Positions 1 to 12,964 of a stretch of 64,000 nucleotides of DNA are shown here, in pieces. Position 1 is the first letter of the stretch; each line of letters opens with the position of its first letter. The DNA comes from Drosophila persimilis (lineage: Eukaryota > Arthropoda > Insecta > Diptera > Drosophilidae): the NCBI RefSeq assembly GCF_003286085.1, contig NW_020825294.1, positions 8,308,001-8,372,000 on the forward strand, written 5' to 3'. Below the pieces are notes generated by a model. It searched no databases. It worked only from the letters and a program-made list of their open reading frames with translations, and was not told the origin of the DNA. The translations under genes and the position numbers were made by a program.

Positions 1-696
1 CCAGGAAGGGATTTGGGGGGTTGTCCAGGGCCTGAGAAAAGTACTTGAGCTCCTTGTTGAGCAACAAGCCAGCAGCACGCTTTTCGAAGCCATCGCCCAT
101 CATGGAGCTATGGGCACGATGGGCAGTGCCGAAAGCATCATTGACGTAGACATCGCCCAGCTTGGCCAGGCTGCTACGGAACTCTTTGACCTTAGCGGGA
201 TCGGCCTTTACCTTTCCGCCGCTGGCGTCCAGGCCCTTGCCCTCCTCCTCCACGTAGAAGCGCACGTTCTCGAGCAGAATGACAGAACCCGGCGCGGGGT
301 CCTTGCAAGCGGCCTCCACCTCACTGCCCACACAGTCGCTGAGGAATTTAACATCCTGCCCGAGCAGCTTCTTCAGCTCGTCGGCCACGGGGGCCAGCGT
401 GTACTTGATGTTCTTGTTGCCATCGGGACGACCCAGGTGGGACATCAGCACCACGGACTTGGCCTTCTTGGACAGGGCCAGCTTTACGCTGTCCAGAGCA
501 GCCACAATGCGCTGGTTGCTCGTGATCTTTCCATCCTTGATGGGCACATTGAAGTCCACTCTGCAGGGGAAGAGAACGAAACGGAGGTTTATGCAACCCA
601 GTTGCCAGACACAACACCATAGCTCCACAATTACCGCATCAACACCCGCTTGCCCTCCAAGTCCAGGTTCTCAATGCTCAGCTTATTAAAGGCCAT
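1..696 (-). CDS. Pgk: Phosphoglycerate kinase, 5' part (truncated by window edge)
   Basis: Glycolytic, cytosolic enzyme that transfers phosphate from 1,3-bisphosphoglycerate to ADP. About 207 of some 415 residues are visible (N-terminal domain). The ATG is at 696-694 ([11 protein letters not shown]). Exon 1 is 635-696, a 74-nt GT-AG intron is 561-634, and exon 2 runs from 560 past base 1. The intron splits the Arg codon of the LMRVDFNVP motif. Seen in order: VDFNVP and NQRI (substrate binding), [23 protein letters not shown], and [16 protein letters not shown]. All conserved N-domain residues of the family are present and the frame is open, so this looks like a working gene. The ADP-binding half lies outside the window. 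The next gene is divergent and about 4.8 kb away. Confidence 0.97.
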
Positions 697-3600
697 TTTA
701 ATAATTTTTATGGTGTGTGCGAACAACTCCAACAAATTTTTTACCACTGGCCTGGCGAATGTTCTTCATTCACAGCTGCTGTGCGGCAATGTCAGAGCAA
801 GGTCATTAGTGGGTCGGTTGATTAGGGTTGCATGTTGTGCCTGTAACGGCTCCATATCAGTCAGCTTTGCGCCGCAACAAAGGCTGCGCATGGCAAAGAT
901 ACAGATACACTAATCAGAACGGTAAATTCATATATTCTTGTTAGACTAGGTTGTATCTGAATAGATAAAACAAATTCGTACTGAAATGCAGCTCTGACAA
1001 GTGGCGCCAATTGGTGCTGCAAAATGGTTTCCAACCAGTGCTGTAAATGAGCCTATTTCAAAGCTTCGAAAAATTTACTGGCTAGTAGAAATAAAGGCAG
1101 TGGGGAGCCAGTCTAAATCTAAATACATTACAAAGGAATGTGTATATTTACTGCAGCTGCTAATGCAGATCGTAAAAAGTGCAAATGTACATAAATCTGT
1201 GAAAATGCAACTCTGCCGTTTGGCTGCACAGTGTTGAGAAACACAACGGTTTTAGCGGCTAAATTTAAAAGAAGCTAAAGTCTATTTTTTGTATAATCTC
1301 CAAAGTTAAATTACAAATAATTGTAACGTCCATTTTATGACATGTGAAAAGTAGTAAAATATTCATCGCTGAATTTTATAATCTCATTATGCCTTGGTTG
1401 GGAATACCAATGTGTCCCAGAAAGATGAGCGTACATATGTAATTATTGTATAAATAAATGATTTTCACCCAAGCCCAGTAACGAATTCGAGCATCCATGA
1501 GAGTGTATTGTATGTACATTCATACATAAATGAATGGATTTGTGCTCTGGGCGATTGGCCATACAGTTTTATTTCGGCTGTTCAGAGACCGCAGCCATGT
1601 ACAAACAGATGCCCCGGCGCGCACAGGCACGCTAACACACTCGCACAAACTGCCAATGATTCCAACATGGCTCTTCCCCAAATGATTCATTCATGCGCCG
1701 CTCACTCGCTGACACTCTCTGCCGCCGGTCTCTTCGGCGGACAGTTCAAGCAACAACCACCACGAGACATCACATCACCCACCGCCTCCTGCAAGACCAC
1801 CACCAACACCCACCGAACATACACAGTGCAGCAAAATGCATGACGCAGATGGCAGCAACGGCGATGGGGTAAGAGAGTGGATGAGATAAAGAGGGGAGGA
1901 CAGAAGAGGAAAGCATGGCGTGGGCCTATTCAAAGCATTTCAACCACAGCACTGCACCATCGGTGGAAGAATGTGCACGACGGGATGATATACCCTCTTG
2001 TTTCCCCATCAACCCATAAAAACGTCATAAGTGCAAGCCCACCACAGAGGACACTCTCACAATGGGCAGTGCGTCGTCCCCGACATTTCCCGTCCAGCTC
2101 CAGCCCCATCCTCAGGTACGAGTACGAGCAATATTGGAAATCGAAGACAATGTCACTGGTAAATTTAACTTTAATAATTGCGTGTGAAGTGCCCGTTGAC
2201 GTAGGACAGCTGGGTATCGTACTAGTCGTCGCACTCGTGTGGAAACATTAGCACAAGCCAGCCAAACGCGACCCGAGACCGGAGATGAATGTCTCCCAGA
2301 CCCGGCTCGGGCAACTCGGCCAAGCGAATCGCCTATCTATCATTCTAACAGCCGCTCAAAGCGAATTGTAAACCTGTTCCATGCTGTTCTCCAGAACGAT
2401 TTCAGTTACCTAAAGTAAACGTTCATGACTCTTAGAGACTAGAACGACAATCGCTATGCGGTACAGTATGACCTACAAGTATGATATGATTCAGGTTCAA
2501 AAGCACGCACGATTATACCAATGTATGGATTGTAGTAAGTATCTTGGTATCTTGGATCCATTACAGACTATTAGCAGCCCAAGTTAAAAAAAAACTTCGT
2601 GCCATGGTACATGCTAGGGTGTCACTGGTGTACCAGCATGTACGAGTACGTATGCATGTACATATGTATCTAGATACACATGAGTGGTCAGGTATCGATT
2701 GTTTGCATTAAGATTTGTTCACACCTCTTTGCTACGGAAACTTTACGACGCATGTGTATGTACTTTTTATGAAGGAGATTCTGAACTAAGCAGGAATCTT
2801 GGGGTAGGTTATGGACGAACTTTGAGGCAACGGGATTTTTTATAACGAACACCGAATGGCAGATGTTGGCCTTCCTGGAAATAGGACCTTTCTAGAAAGG
2901 TCTATAATCAACTTCCTGCATGCCTTTCCATCCGCGATTAGCACCTGTGTTATCGCGAATGATCCTCCATTTTGAATCACGGACTAACCTTGGCATATTA
3001 CCGGTCAAACAGTGCCCGTATCTTTACGGGATCCTCTTGAATCTAGATACAACAGCTTGTTGACCGCATGTACGAATGCGGCCCGCTTTTGTCCGTCAAA
3101 GGCCCCATCGCGGCTGATGAGAGCCACCGACTCATATGGTAACAATGCGCGAATGCTGCACGAACGGGGGAACAACGAACGCCATGCCGTGCCACTCCAA
3201 TGGGGACTACTCGTAAGAGTTCAGGCCGCGGAGAGAAGAAAGCCTAACCGCACCGCGTGGCGGCTTGCAAAACGAAGACGCAAATCGGCTTATCGTCAGC
3301 ATTCAGTCCTAAAGGCAGCCAAGAGTCAGAGCTGTTTGTCGCGGCTGCTGGCGGCGCTGCTGCTCAAATATGATAACTCAATGATGTCCCACGATTACAG
3401 GTGTTTACCACGAATGCCTTCAACGTGAGCGGGCGAACAGGTTCGCCGCTTTTAATTAGCGAGCTGACGGACGGCTGCTCTGCCGTCTCCCGTATTATTC
3501 AGATTACGAACTATAGCTACATACATATGTACACACATACATGTGTATTTATTGTTGCTTATGCACGAAAATAGCTGACAAACAAGAATGTTTCAAGCGA

Positions 3601-5541
3601 GAGCCCCGACTACCTGCTACTCAGTATACGTTTTTAAAAGTAATTCAGCAGAGAATAGGTTACATTTTACACCATTATCGGCGACAAATTGTGTTTGAAT
3701 TCAATGGAAAATTACTTAAATGTTTTAAATCAATACTTACTTAATATATGTATGCCTTTGCCTTCAATCCCCATATACATACATAGATATGTATGTATGT
3801 TTCTAAACAAACGCAATATACCCTTGTTTTGTTTGGATATCAGGTGTAATGGCTGAGACACGGCAAATCGTACGGACCGAAATAAGAACGACTACAATGC
3901 CAATAGCTCATCAGCCAATTCCTGAACCAACATGGTTCGTGTAACGAACAGAGCCAGCAAATTGTCGAACCACAAATGCGGGATCAACGGGAGAAACGGC
4001 ACATAAGAACAAACTAAGGGTGGACCATGTTCGAACATAAGCTGATAAGCGATGATGGGTTCAATGTAGCCATTTGAACCCAGAAAGTTATTGTGGTTAT
4101 CCCACTACTCGCTGTGTAACGATCCCAGACTCTTCTCCAGCCAAGTCGTTGGTATACCCTGAGGTGGACGAATTAATAGGCCTAAAAAATAGACGTCTCC
4201 CTGAGCACCTTCTTCCTCCACTCACATTGCTAATCAATTGACCCCAATACGCGAGCATATTCCGGCCCACGCTGGTCCACTCTATAAATACAAGCACTGC
4301 TATCCGCCCAGTAGAAGGCGCTCTACACACATCTGCATCAACAGCACTGCAGCAACACTTCCCATGAGCAACAACAAGAAAGGGGAGCGACGGACAAACT
4401 GTCGGGCTCACGCACGCGTCGACTGGTGATTCCAACAGAACGTCGAAGCAACGGAACGACTGCACCACACCCCCAATCCATGCCGCCCTAGAGTTCGCCA
4501 ACTACATCGGCCGGCAAATTTTCAAATTTAGCGCCAAACGTGCCGGCGACTGTACTCACGGAACCCAAGCAGATTTTGTATGGAATTAATCAAGAAACCC
4601 ACTCATTTTGTCAATTCCGGATATAGTTTTGATCGTATCGACTTCGAAAAAATACCAAAATTAAGGGGACCATTAGCAGTATCCCCTCGATCTGTTTCAG
4701 ATCCGATCTGAATAAAGGAATCTGAGAAATGGGCGAAAATATCGGGGCGCAACTTTTTGTGAAGAAGAAGCTGGCGGCAATTTGTAAACGCTGCCGCGCG
4801 AGCATGTTCATTCTTGTTCGAGCCTTCAACGGGTACATATCGTGGTCAGCAAAACAGAAAATACCCAGCAGTTAGCAGTAGTATCCTTCTTCCATGCAAG
4901 ATAAATACTATCTGTTTTTCACAGTGGCCTCTGACTGATTTCCTCCTGCACTGCAAATACTCTATATAATACTTGATCCAAAATTATTGCAAAATATTTC
5001 AAAAATCTCTCGATTGCTTGGACGCAAACTCTGTTGTTGTTGCCTTCTCTCTACTTTGCTGCCGACTGCGGCTGTACAGATGCCGCAGAGGTTTTTCTTC
5101 AGTGTATTCCGAGGGAGAGAGGCAACACCAACCGACCGTGTGATAAGCCGGCCAGAAAGAAAGCAAGCGAGAGAGGACTAGAGAAAACGAGAGCGAGAGT
5201 GCCTAAGTGTGTGTGTGTGTGCGTGTGCGTGTGCGATTTGTATCTGTGTCGTGTCAACGCTTCTCTTCCGCTGCTTAAATACACTGGACGTACCACAAAT
5301 CCAAACACTGTGTTTGTGTTCTCGTGCGGTGCGGTTCTCGTTTTCTCCCCTGACTATTTTGCGCTAATTTTTGTCAACAACCCACATTTTCCGAATACAG
5401 CAATAAAAAGAAATAAACGGAGTATACATACAAGGAGCATCAATCATTCAAATCATCCAGCTAAAGCCCATATAACCGTTAAGCGTTATATAAATTAAAC
5501 AAATAAGTTTAAAAAAAAACTACAAAAAAACCAGAAACAAA
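697..5541. other. Divergent upstream region between Pgk and the acidic-protein gene
   Basis: About 4.8 kb with no gene I can support. It should hold the Pgk 5' UTR and promoter (minus) and the 5' UTR and promoter of the gene at 5542 (plus). A (TG)n run is at 5207-5232, and the last 100 nt before 5542 are A-rich leader. Two short ATG-plus-donor arrangements (1836 and 2061) and a minus-strand open stretch at 3006-3135 are too short to call. A TATAAATA motif near 4283 lies in unremarkable DNA. Confidence 0.5.
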
Positions 5542-6154
5542 ATGTCTGCAGCCACAGAACAACAGAATAACGGTGATGTTGCCGTCGAGAAGGTGGCCGT
5601 CAAGGACGACGTCGCCGCGGTGAAGGACGATCTCAAAGCCAAGGCAGCCAGCGAGGATAAGGCAGCAGCAGATGCCGCTGGCGACGCGGTCGCCGATAAC
5701 GGTACGGCAAAGGACGGCGAGGATGCTGCCGATGCCGCTGCCGCGCCCGCTAAGGAATCAGTGAAAGGCACCAAGAGGCCAGCAGAAGTAAGTACCCCTG
5801 TCCACCAGTGCGCTCCAGTTGCGGTGGGAAGAGGAAAAGAGGCGATCATCTTCATTGTACAGTTTCACGTTTTTGGTTTGTGCGTTTCCCAACACTTCTC
5901 CCCTCCTGTCGGTATCGCTATCGATCGCCTTATCGATTGATGTGATTTTTGTTTACGCGCTCGAATTCCTCGGTACAAAGTGATTCATTCGAACTCGTAA
6001 GTTCCACTTTTCGAATATTACAAAACGACGAAAAATTCTGGAAATAGATATACACACGTTTTCCGATTTCAAATGCTGCTTCTGAGAGCGGGATTGTTAC
6101 GCTCAGAGAGCCTGTTCGCAAGCGCTTATATACCAACAAGGGAGAGAATACATG

Positions 6155-6189
<35 letters not shown>

Positions 6190-8775
6190 TTGTTTACGAT
6201 TAACCAAGATGATTGTCGGTCGGTAATCAAGAATTATTGTTGTTGGGTTCAAATCGAGGTTAGAGGGCCCATCCACACCACTCGACAACGCTATTGATGA
6301 TGCAGTTGCGGTACAGTTCTGTTCTGGCTCAGATAGAGAAGTCCCGCTCCCGAGCGAGAGCGTGCGCTAATGTATTTTTAATAAACTTAACCAAATCAGA
6401 TGAATACTAGAACAGGTCATTAACATTGACGTGGGCAAAGGAAAGACGCAAAAAGCTTAACCGAGAAAGAGAGCAGAGCAAAGATACATAGAGTAAGAGA
6501 GGTGTGTACATAGATAGCTTGTAAGCGGCCTTGCAACACCTACACTGCCTGTGAGTGTTTCTCTGCTGGGTTCAGAACAATAGATGCAATAACACTTCAT
6601 TATTTGCATACTTGGCCTTATTTATCATCGGGGAAACTGCATTTCACTATTGCGTTTGCAAAAAATGTTGGCAACGCCGCAACAACAATAACAGTACTCT
6701 CTCTGTCTCTCTCTCAGCGAAAACATTGCCGGCCGGCGACTGTGTGCGCGCGGTATTCAAACTTCTTTTGTATCGTCTGTCACATTCCATTCTGTCATTC
6801 CCCCATTTGGGGCCATAATCGAAAAGCACATTTCTGATAAAAATAAAAGCCATGAGGTAGCACGCTAGTGAGAACTATAAATTGGCAAATGAAACGATTT
6901 GACTCGAACTCGAAACGAAAATGTACAGTAACGGGTTCTCTCTCGCTCTCTCATCGTTTATGCGTCTCGCTCTTTATCCACCGCTCTCTCGTAATTGGTT
7001 ATGTATACACACATACACTCCCATGTGTAGGATGTTTGTGTTTGCGCTTACATTTATCTTTCACTTTTTCCCCTCTCCCTTTTATGCGTATTTATTTTGG
7101 TACATGGCGATGCGTACATAAAACAAGGCCTGTACAGGGTGTCAAACTGCCCTTTTGAGGTTATGTAATGGAGGTACACGGTGTTTGTTGGTTTCCTCTG
7201 AGGTTAGGTCTTTGCTGGGCAATACTCTCCTTTTAAATTAGTCATTACAGGGTATTACTAATTGCAATTTGGGCTTACCTAAATACAGATTAGAGTGACG
7301 TGCTTTGTTTTGGTAGAAGAATGTTAGACACGAGAATGGAAAACTATACAGGTAGAAACTGTCAATAAACACCATCAACAGTCAGTGGAAAATAATTTCC
7401 CACCAAATCCCTTTGAACTTACCCCCTCTACTTATATCCTTGATGACCCTGTTTTATTTCTTTTGTATTGCACATTTCTCAAGAGCTCAGTCTCGTGACT
7501 TATGTATGTTGTCCTTTCAAGAGTGGGAGGGGGGCTCATATTTTGCACACTTTTCCGCAGCTATCTTGTTTTCACATGTAACAGTCGGCTTCGCCTAGTA
7601 AATATACATATATACTACGGGTTTTTTTTTTAGATGGGTACCTCTTATGTACCGCTTATGGCCGCTTGTTGTTGGTTGGCTGCTGCTTAACAAACGTGAA
7701 CCCACGCATACGACGCTGACAGAGACGCAGACGCAGGCGGCGACGCTAGCGCACTCTGCTTCAGCAGCTGTGGGTGTGTGTGTGTACGAGAGGCATTCAT
7801 TCATGCAACTATGTCGTGACGCGTTCTCAGGTACAGTTCTGTCTCGTCAGCGCTCTCTCTGGCGGTCTTTCTCTCCCTCGCTCTCTCTGGCGGTCTTTTT
7901 CTCTCTCGCTCTCTCTCTCCCTCTCCTTTCTGTCCCTCACAGCTGCTGTGTGTCGAGCACACGCTTGGCTTGGCAGTCGTATCCCACGGATATGGATATG
8001 GATACATATGCTTATTGCCTTATTGTTTTTTTTTATGTATTACACACGCACGCACACCACAGAGAGAGGAGGAAGATACATACGAGTATGTAAAAGAGAG
8101 TGCACTTGTAATTTCATGCTCTTTTACTCGTTGCTCTGTCTCTCTCTCCCCTTTTTTCTCTCTCTCTCTCTATATATATGTATATATAACTTGCTTTGCC
8201 GTGTGCGTGCTTGCAGCGAATTACATTGGCGCGCGCATTTTTCAAATGTTTTTTACGGCGAAAATAACGATTTTCCCGCTGCTCTGCCAAAAGACTACAA
8301 AAATGAGAAGGGGAGCGAAGTGGTTTCCCGTTTTGTGGGCTGAAAATATACTTTTTATGGCCATGTATAGTGTGTGAAGGGGGAATTAGATGGAGCTTTT
8401 GCTTTGCCCTTGATCAAGGAGATGTGTGGGTTTGAGTTGGGCGCACAGGACCAGAATCCGATTCGGAATCGTTATGCTCATTTCTCTCTATTTTTCCAGG
8501 CCAAATCCGCCGAATCAAAGAAGGCCAAGAAGGCCGCCGACGGCGATTCCGACGAGGAGGAAGCTCTGGAAGAAATTATCGAGGGCGACAGTGAAATCGA
8601 GAGCGACGAATACGACATACCCTATGATGGTGAGGAGGATGACATTGAATGTGATGGTAGGTGTATATATAGACGGGATTTTTCCTCCGAATATTCGAAC
8701 TAATCTTAAATTTCTTTTCGAACAGACGATGATGATGATAACGACGATGGCTCCGGCTCGGACGATCAGGCGTAA
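5542..8775 (+). CDS. Small acidic Ala/Lys/Asp-rich nuclear-type protein, three exons
   Basis: Exons 5542-5787, 8500-8656 and 8726-8775 join in frame to 150 aa. ATG context is ACAAAATGTC. The N-terminal half is Ala/Asp/Lys-rich low complexity, followed by GTKRPAE|AKSAESKKAKKAADGD, which looks like a bipartite basic nuclear signal. Then comes an acidic segment containing EALEEIIEGDSEIESDEYDIPYDG and a poly-Asp tail ending GSGSDDQA. Intron 1 is 2.7 kb, intron 2 is 69 nt. The position beside Pgk suggests D. melanogaster CG9894, but I am recalling that, not showing it. Nuclear localisation is inferred from composition. Histone or chromatin association would fit an acidic tail but nothing here proves it. 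Confidence 0.88.
5788..8499 (+). other. Intron 1 of the acidic-protein gene, microsatellite-rich
   Basis: A 2.7-kb intron (donor GTAAGT, acceptor TTTTTCCAG). It holds a cluster of TATCGAT-type motifs at about 5910-5940, a (GA)n run at 6159-6186, and pyrimidine-rich TCTC tracts at about 7840-7930 and 8137-8171. Open frames here are simple-sequence artefacts; I see no exon. Confidence 0.7.
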
Positions 8776-10930
8776 TAATAATGTAGTCAAAAATACAACA
8801 AAACAAACAAACAATTTAAATTAATAATAAATAAAAGTTACAAGCAAAAACAAATAAGAAAGCAACCAGAAAATAAACAACAACAACCAACAAAGGAAAA
8901 AACACAAAAAAATTGAAAAAGTATATAATTTTTATGTTTAAGGAATAATTTTTATTTCTTACCTTATTTTAATTGTATTTTATGTGTACTTTTTTTATAA
9001 AAAAATACAAAACCACAAAAATTGTAATTGAGAAAGGTTCGTATATGTCGATCTATACGAAAAGAACGAAATGAAACGTAATCATCCCCACTATTTACAA
9101 ATACGACACGAAATCCACAAAAAAAAAACTAAACCAAAATCTTTCTTTCCTTTATGTATAAGTCCTAATTTATAGAAGTTTATGCTTAAAAACAAATATA
9201 CAAAGATTGAGCATGAAGAAGCGTAAATCTATACAGACACATACACACCCACACACAAACAAACAAAAACCACATAATAAAAAAAACTCATTATTAAAAT
9301 TAGACGTTACATTTATGAAAGAATGAAAGAGACAAAAATACAAAATTGAAGAAACAGCAAATGCAATTAAATACAAAACAAATAAACATACAAATTGTAT
9401 TTGAATAAATCGAGGCACTATTGAAAGCATATTTCGACACACTTCGACACTCAAGTTTTACGTATGGTTTCAAAATTTTTGCGCCCTCTGTGGCCCCTAC
9501 ATCATCCACACTTACACCGACATCGACGCAGCCCCCCACCCACAAGGGGGAGTGACGCGACTCGACTCGACTGTGTGGGTTTTTCGTTCTAGGGCGCGTT
9601 CGAGCAACGGGAAGATTGAGTTCTGTTCGGGGTCCCCAACCAAGGGAGCCTCGGAGAGGCTTCTTTTGTTTCGTTTCAGCATTTAGCTCTAAGCCATGAC
9701 TAATCTTAAGTATTTATGTCAGTATTAAACGAGGGTTTACATTTTGTTGAGCAAATCGAATAATAACGATAAACCCAATTCATTTGTAAATTGTATAAAC
9801 AAACTCGAGAATCGAAATATGGACAAGAATAAACTTTTAATGTTACATATACTCGTACGTATATCAATTAGTGAGGGCAGGCCAGCGCCTACCCAAGATA
9901 CAATATATAAATGCAATAATACCAAGTTCTGAAAATATAACGACTGATATTTGACAAAGCAGTGCGCAGAGTTGGTCAATCAGAGTATGTACTCGTACTT
10001 ATATGCCGCCAATACGATTCGACCCTCAACATACCCAACCAACCACCTACAAACACCCACTTTCCCCTAATAAAACCGACACAGACACCCACTGACCCAA
10101 TTCCCACAGCGAGAGGCATTTGAGGGCTTTAAGCTTAAGTTGCGTACAACAGTTGAATTGAATATACAGAGGAATCAAACATATGCCGCTGAATACAATA
10201 CCGATACCAATTTGATACCGATACCGATACCACAGACAATGAATATTGAAGAATCAAGCGTTTTTGTAAATACTTATTATATACCTACATAAACACATAC
10301 CTATGTATCTGCATTAGATCTGAAAAAGCGAACATCAAGAATAAAATCAACAAGCAACCAGTAGTAGTGAAAGGCAGACAACAGAACCACTCAAAAAGGA
10401 AGAGAAGAAGAAGAATATAAAGCATTTTTGAACGATGAAATAAATTATTGTAATTACGTAAAAGAGAAAACCATATTCAAGCTTGTGCATCCCTCTATTG
10501 GCATTTCTCAGATGGCAATAAAAAGTTTGTTTCAATTGGGCAGGCGGATGGAAAAGAACCCCCTGTGGGTGTGCGGAAAAGAACCCCTAACTGGTATGTG
10601 TAGGGGTCGTTTGGGTAGGGACCGCTCATGGGTACATAATTCATTGATTCTGTCTTTACTCTCTCCTGGTGCACATGTGCGACCGATGGTGATTCTCATT
10701 CCTCTCATTTCCCTGGATTGCATACAGAGGGTTGACAATACTGGTTATCAAACCCTTTCCACATGCGGTGGCGGTGATATATGCAAGGGAAACAAATTTC
10801 TGCTGTTTCCGTGTAACAGATATTTTTGGTGCCAGCCTTAGATGTACAGATGTACATATGTAAGGCGAGGCCTTGTTTCGGACTTCACGTACATAAATCT
10901 ATTACGTTATCTGCGATTATTGCAAAATTG
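8776..10930 (+). other. 3' UTR and intergenic DNA after the acidic-protein gene
   Basis: A-rich sequence with several AATAAA signals, the first ones within about 100 nt of the stop codon (8820s-8870s) and others much further on (near 9400 and 10340), so short and long 3' ends are both possible. Beyond about 10.4 kb the DNA separates this gene from the minus-strand P-like gene. No coding exon is recognised on either strand, and in particular nothing resembling the fourth exon (ORF3) of a P element. Confidence 0.55.
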
Positions 10931-12753
10931 TTAGCAGCCAATATTACGAGCTCTTGATAACTTACCGAGGATGTATTTGCGAATCCGACTTTCAAATTCT
11001 TGAGGCGTAGGAGAATGTGTTGGCTGAGAACGCATTGTGCAGAAAAAATGTTCCAGGTGGTCCAGCGACAACCGGCTAGTTATCACGTATTCCATGTCAT
11101 ACTTTTCTGCCACATAACATCTCAAAAAATCTAGCGACGAATTGCTAATCAAAATGCCCTCTTGGAAGGGCCAACGCTCTTCTTTCGACCCAGGTTTAAT
11201 AGGGGTGGCCATCCAAGCCGACATTTGCTGTAGAACACTACACAGCATCCAGCTTGAGGTGGGTAATTTTGAGTTGAAGAGATCGAACCAGCTTTCCACC
11301 ATCGTAACAAACTCTGCTGTTTCCTCGCCATTACCCACATGTAGGCCAAGTTCTAAGCAGCGCGTGATTACAACAGCAGTGGAGTTGGACAGAAGCTGTG
11401 TGGCCAATTCAATATTCTTTCTTTCTGGGCCGCTGACAATCAGGTGCTCCCGTGCCACCTTCCAAGTTAATGAAAGATCCGAATGAGAAAAATGATCCAG
11501 CGTTTCCTCAATGGCATTGGCACCAATTACTTTCTCGCCCCACATAAGTCCACAGTCGAGAAAGTGATATCTTAAGTCCTTTATGAGGTGGGGCACATCT
11601 GCAAACACGAAAACGTTCATATCTGATTGAACTGGATGCGGGAACCACGACTTCTCTAAAAGAAAAAAGGGAAACATCAGTACAAGTGTCTCACAAACCT
11701 TTCTTTTGGAATCTTACCAGGAGAGATCTTAAGCTCTGACCAGAGCTTACAGTTTTTTGGTCCCACGTCACACACCAATGCCACTACAGTGTATCCTGCT
11801 ATGTATATCTTTCGGATGAGGACATTTATCATTTCTGCGGTCATGGACGTATTGTAATCAAAGTAGATTGGTTGCTTCCATGATTTTTTCAGGCCCTGTA
11901 CCATCGCCACTTGGACATAGTTTTCTGGTGGCGGAACAGATCTTTCTGTCGACGTCGATTCGCGATCTGAAGCAACTTTCATCTTGTCAAAAGAGAGGAC
12001 GCAAAGTTTATCCTTATCATCTATGTCCACAGAATTGGACAGAAGGTTGAGCACGAAATCCATTGTACCAGGCTGAATTTTAACTGTTTGCGAATAGTTT
12101 CTTAAAGTGCGCTCGTGGGGGAAAGGAAATCCCTTCTTGCAGAGGTGGCGATATGCTCGAGGTCCCACTGTGTGGAGGCAAACGGCGTAGGCAATGTCCT
12201 CCGGATTCCAACAGACTCGCTTGCCATCGTTCCGAAGCTGCCTGAGTTGCGAAGTCGTGAATAGTTTATCGAGGGACTTCATCATTGTATGCATTTGATG
12301 TACCTCCTGAGTGAGTCGTTTGTTTTCCCGCTGCAATTCTGTCACTTGCAATTTCAACCGTAAATTTTCTAGCATGATGCCGGATTCTATGACTTCTTTC
12401 CTACAAATTAATGGATTTTTAAATGGTAAACCAGTTATTCCCAGTACTTACTCTGTCTGAGAACTGAAATCTGTAGCATTGGATGCCGAAGAAGAGTTTA
12501 CGTGCTCCGTGAATATGCCAACAAATTTTTCTGGAATGGCTTTGGCATTCAACCGGACACGTTTATTGCCGTTGTCACTCTCACTGGGATAATGAAAGTC
12601 ACTGTCTTTGAAATGCTTTTCGCAGATCCTTGATGAATCAGATAGTACAACTCCAAGAGATTGTGTCCATTGTTTACGTTTGGTTTCATTTTTTGGCAAT
12701 TTAAAAATTTTTTTGTTCGTCTTGGTTCGACAGATCCCGCAGTAGCCTGACAT
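10931..12753 (-). CDS. P-element-type THAP/DDE transposase-derived gene, repressor-length
   Basis: Exons 12452-12753, 11718-12400 and 10931-11655 join in frame to 569 aa. The N-terminus is a THAP zinc finger: CGIC...CEKHF with AIPEKF closing it. A leucine-rich coiled coil follows (about residues 105-140), then an RNase H-like core with the family's acidic residues in LSFDKMK, ALVCDVG and SLDHLEHFF, plus GPRAYRHL, QPIYFDYNT and FADVPHLIKDLR. All three introns that can be compared fall at P-element intron positions: after the Gln-Thr-Glu region, before KSWFPHP, and a GTAAGT donor at 10965 after RKYIL. Without splicing there, translation stops 11 residues later, close to the 576-residue P repressor. 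No terminal inverted repeats, target duplication or ORF3 exon are seen. Family assignment is secure; domestication is inferred. It could also be a decayed but intact-looking element. Confidence 0.88.
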
Positions 12754-12964
12754 TTTTCGGTAGTCTAAAAAATGAACAAGAATGAAAATCTTAAGATACA
12801 ACCGAATATCACAATCAAAGTGGTGTATTTATATGTTAGAAGGAAAGTCAACCAACGTCCCGTGGTGTTAAGAATTTGCAAACTAACCATCTCTGCTTTC
12901 CAGTTGCGCAGGGACCATTGCAGGCGGCAGATTATCGATTGTTTACTAGATAACATCACATAAT

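Noticed and set aside
1836..2190. ATG-plus-donor arrangements (MHDADGSNGDG before GTAAGA; MGSASSPTFPVQL before GTACGA) that could be first exons
   Set aside because: No partner exons found in frame and no family resemblance; both are under 50 codons.
4097..4501. 134-codon minus-strand frame
   Set aside because: Composition not protein-like, no homology recognised, overlaps nothing conserved; chance length for this GC content.
6555..8343. Several overlapping frames with Leu/Ser/Arg repeats
   Set aside because: Produced by TCTC and GAGA simple sequence within an intron.
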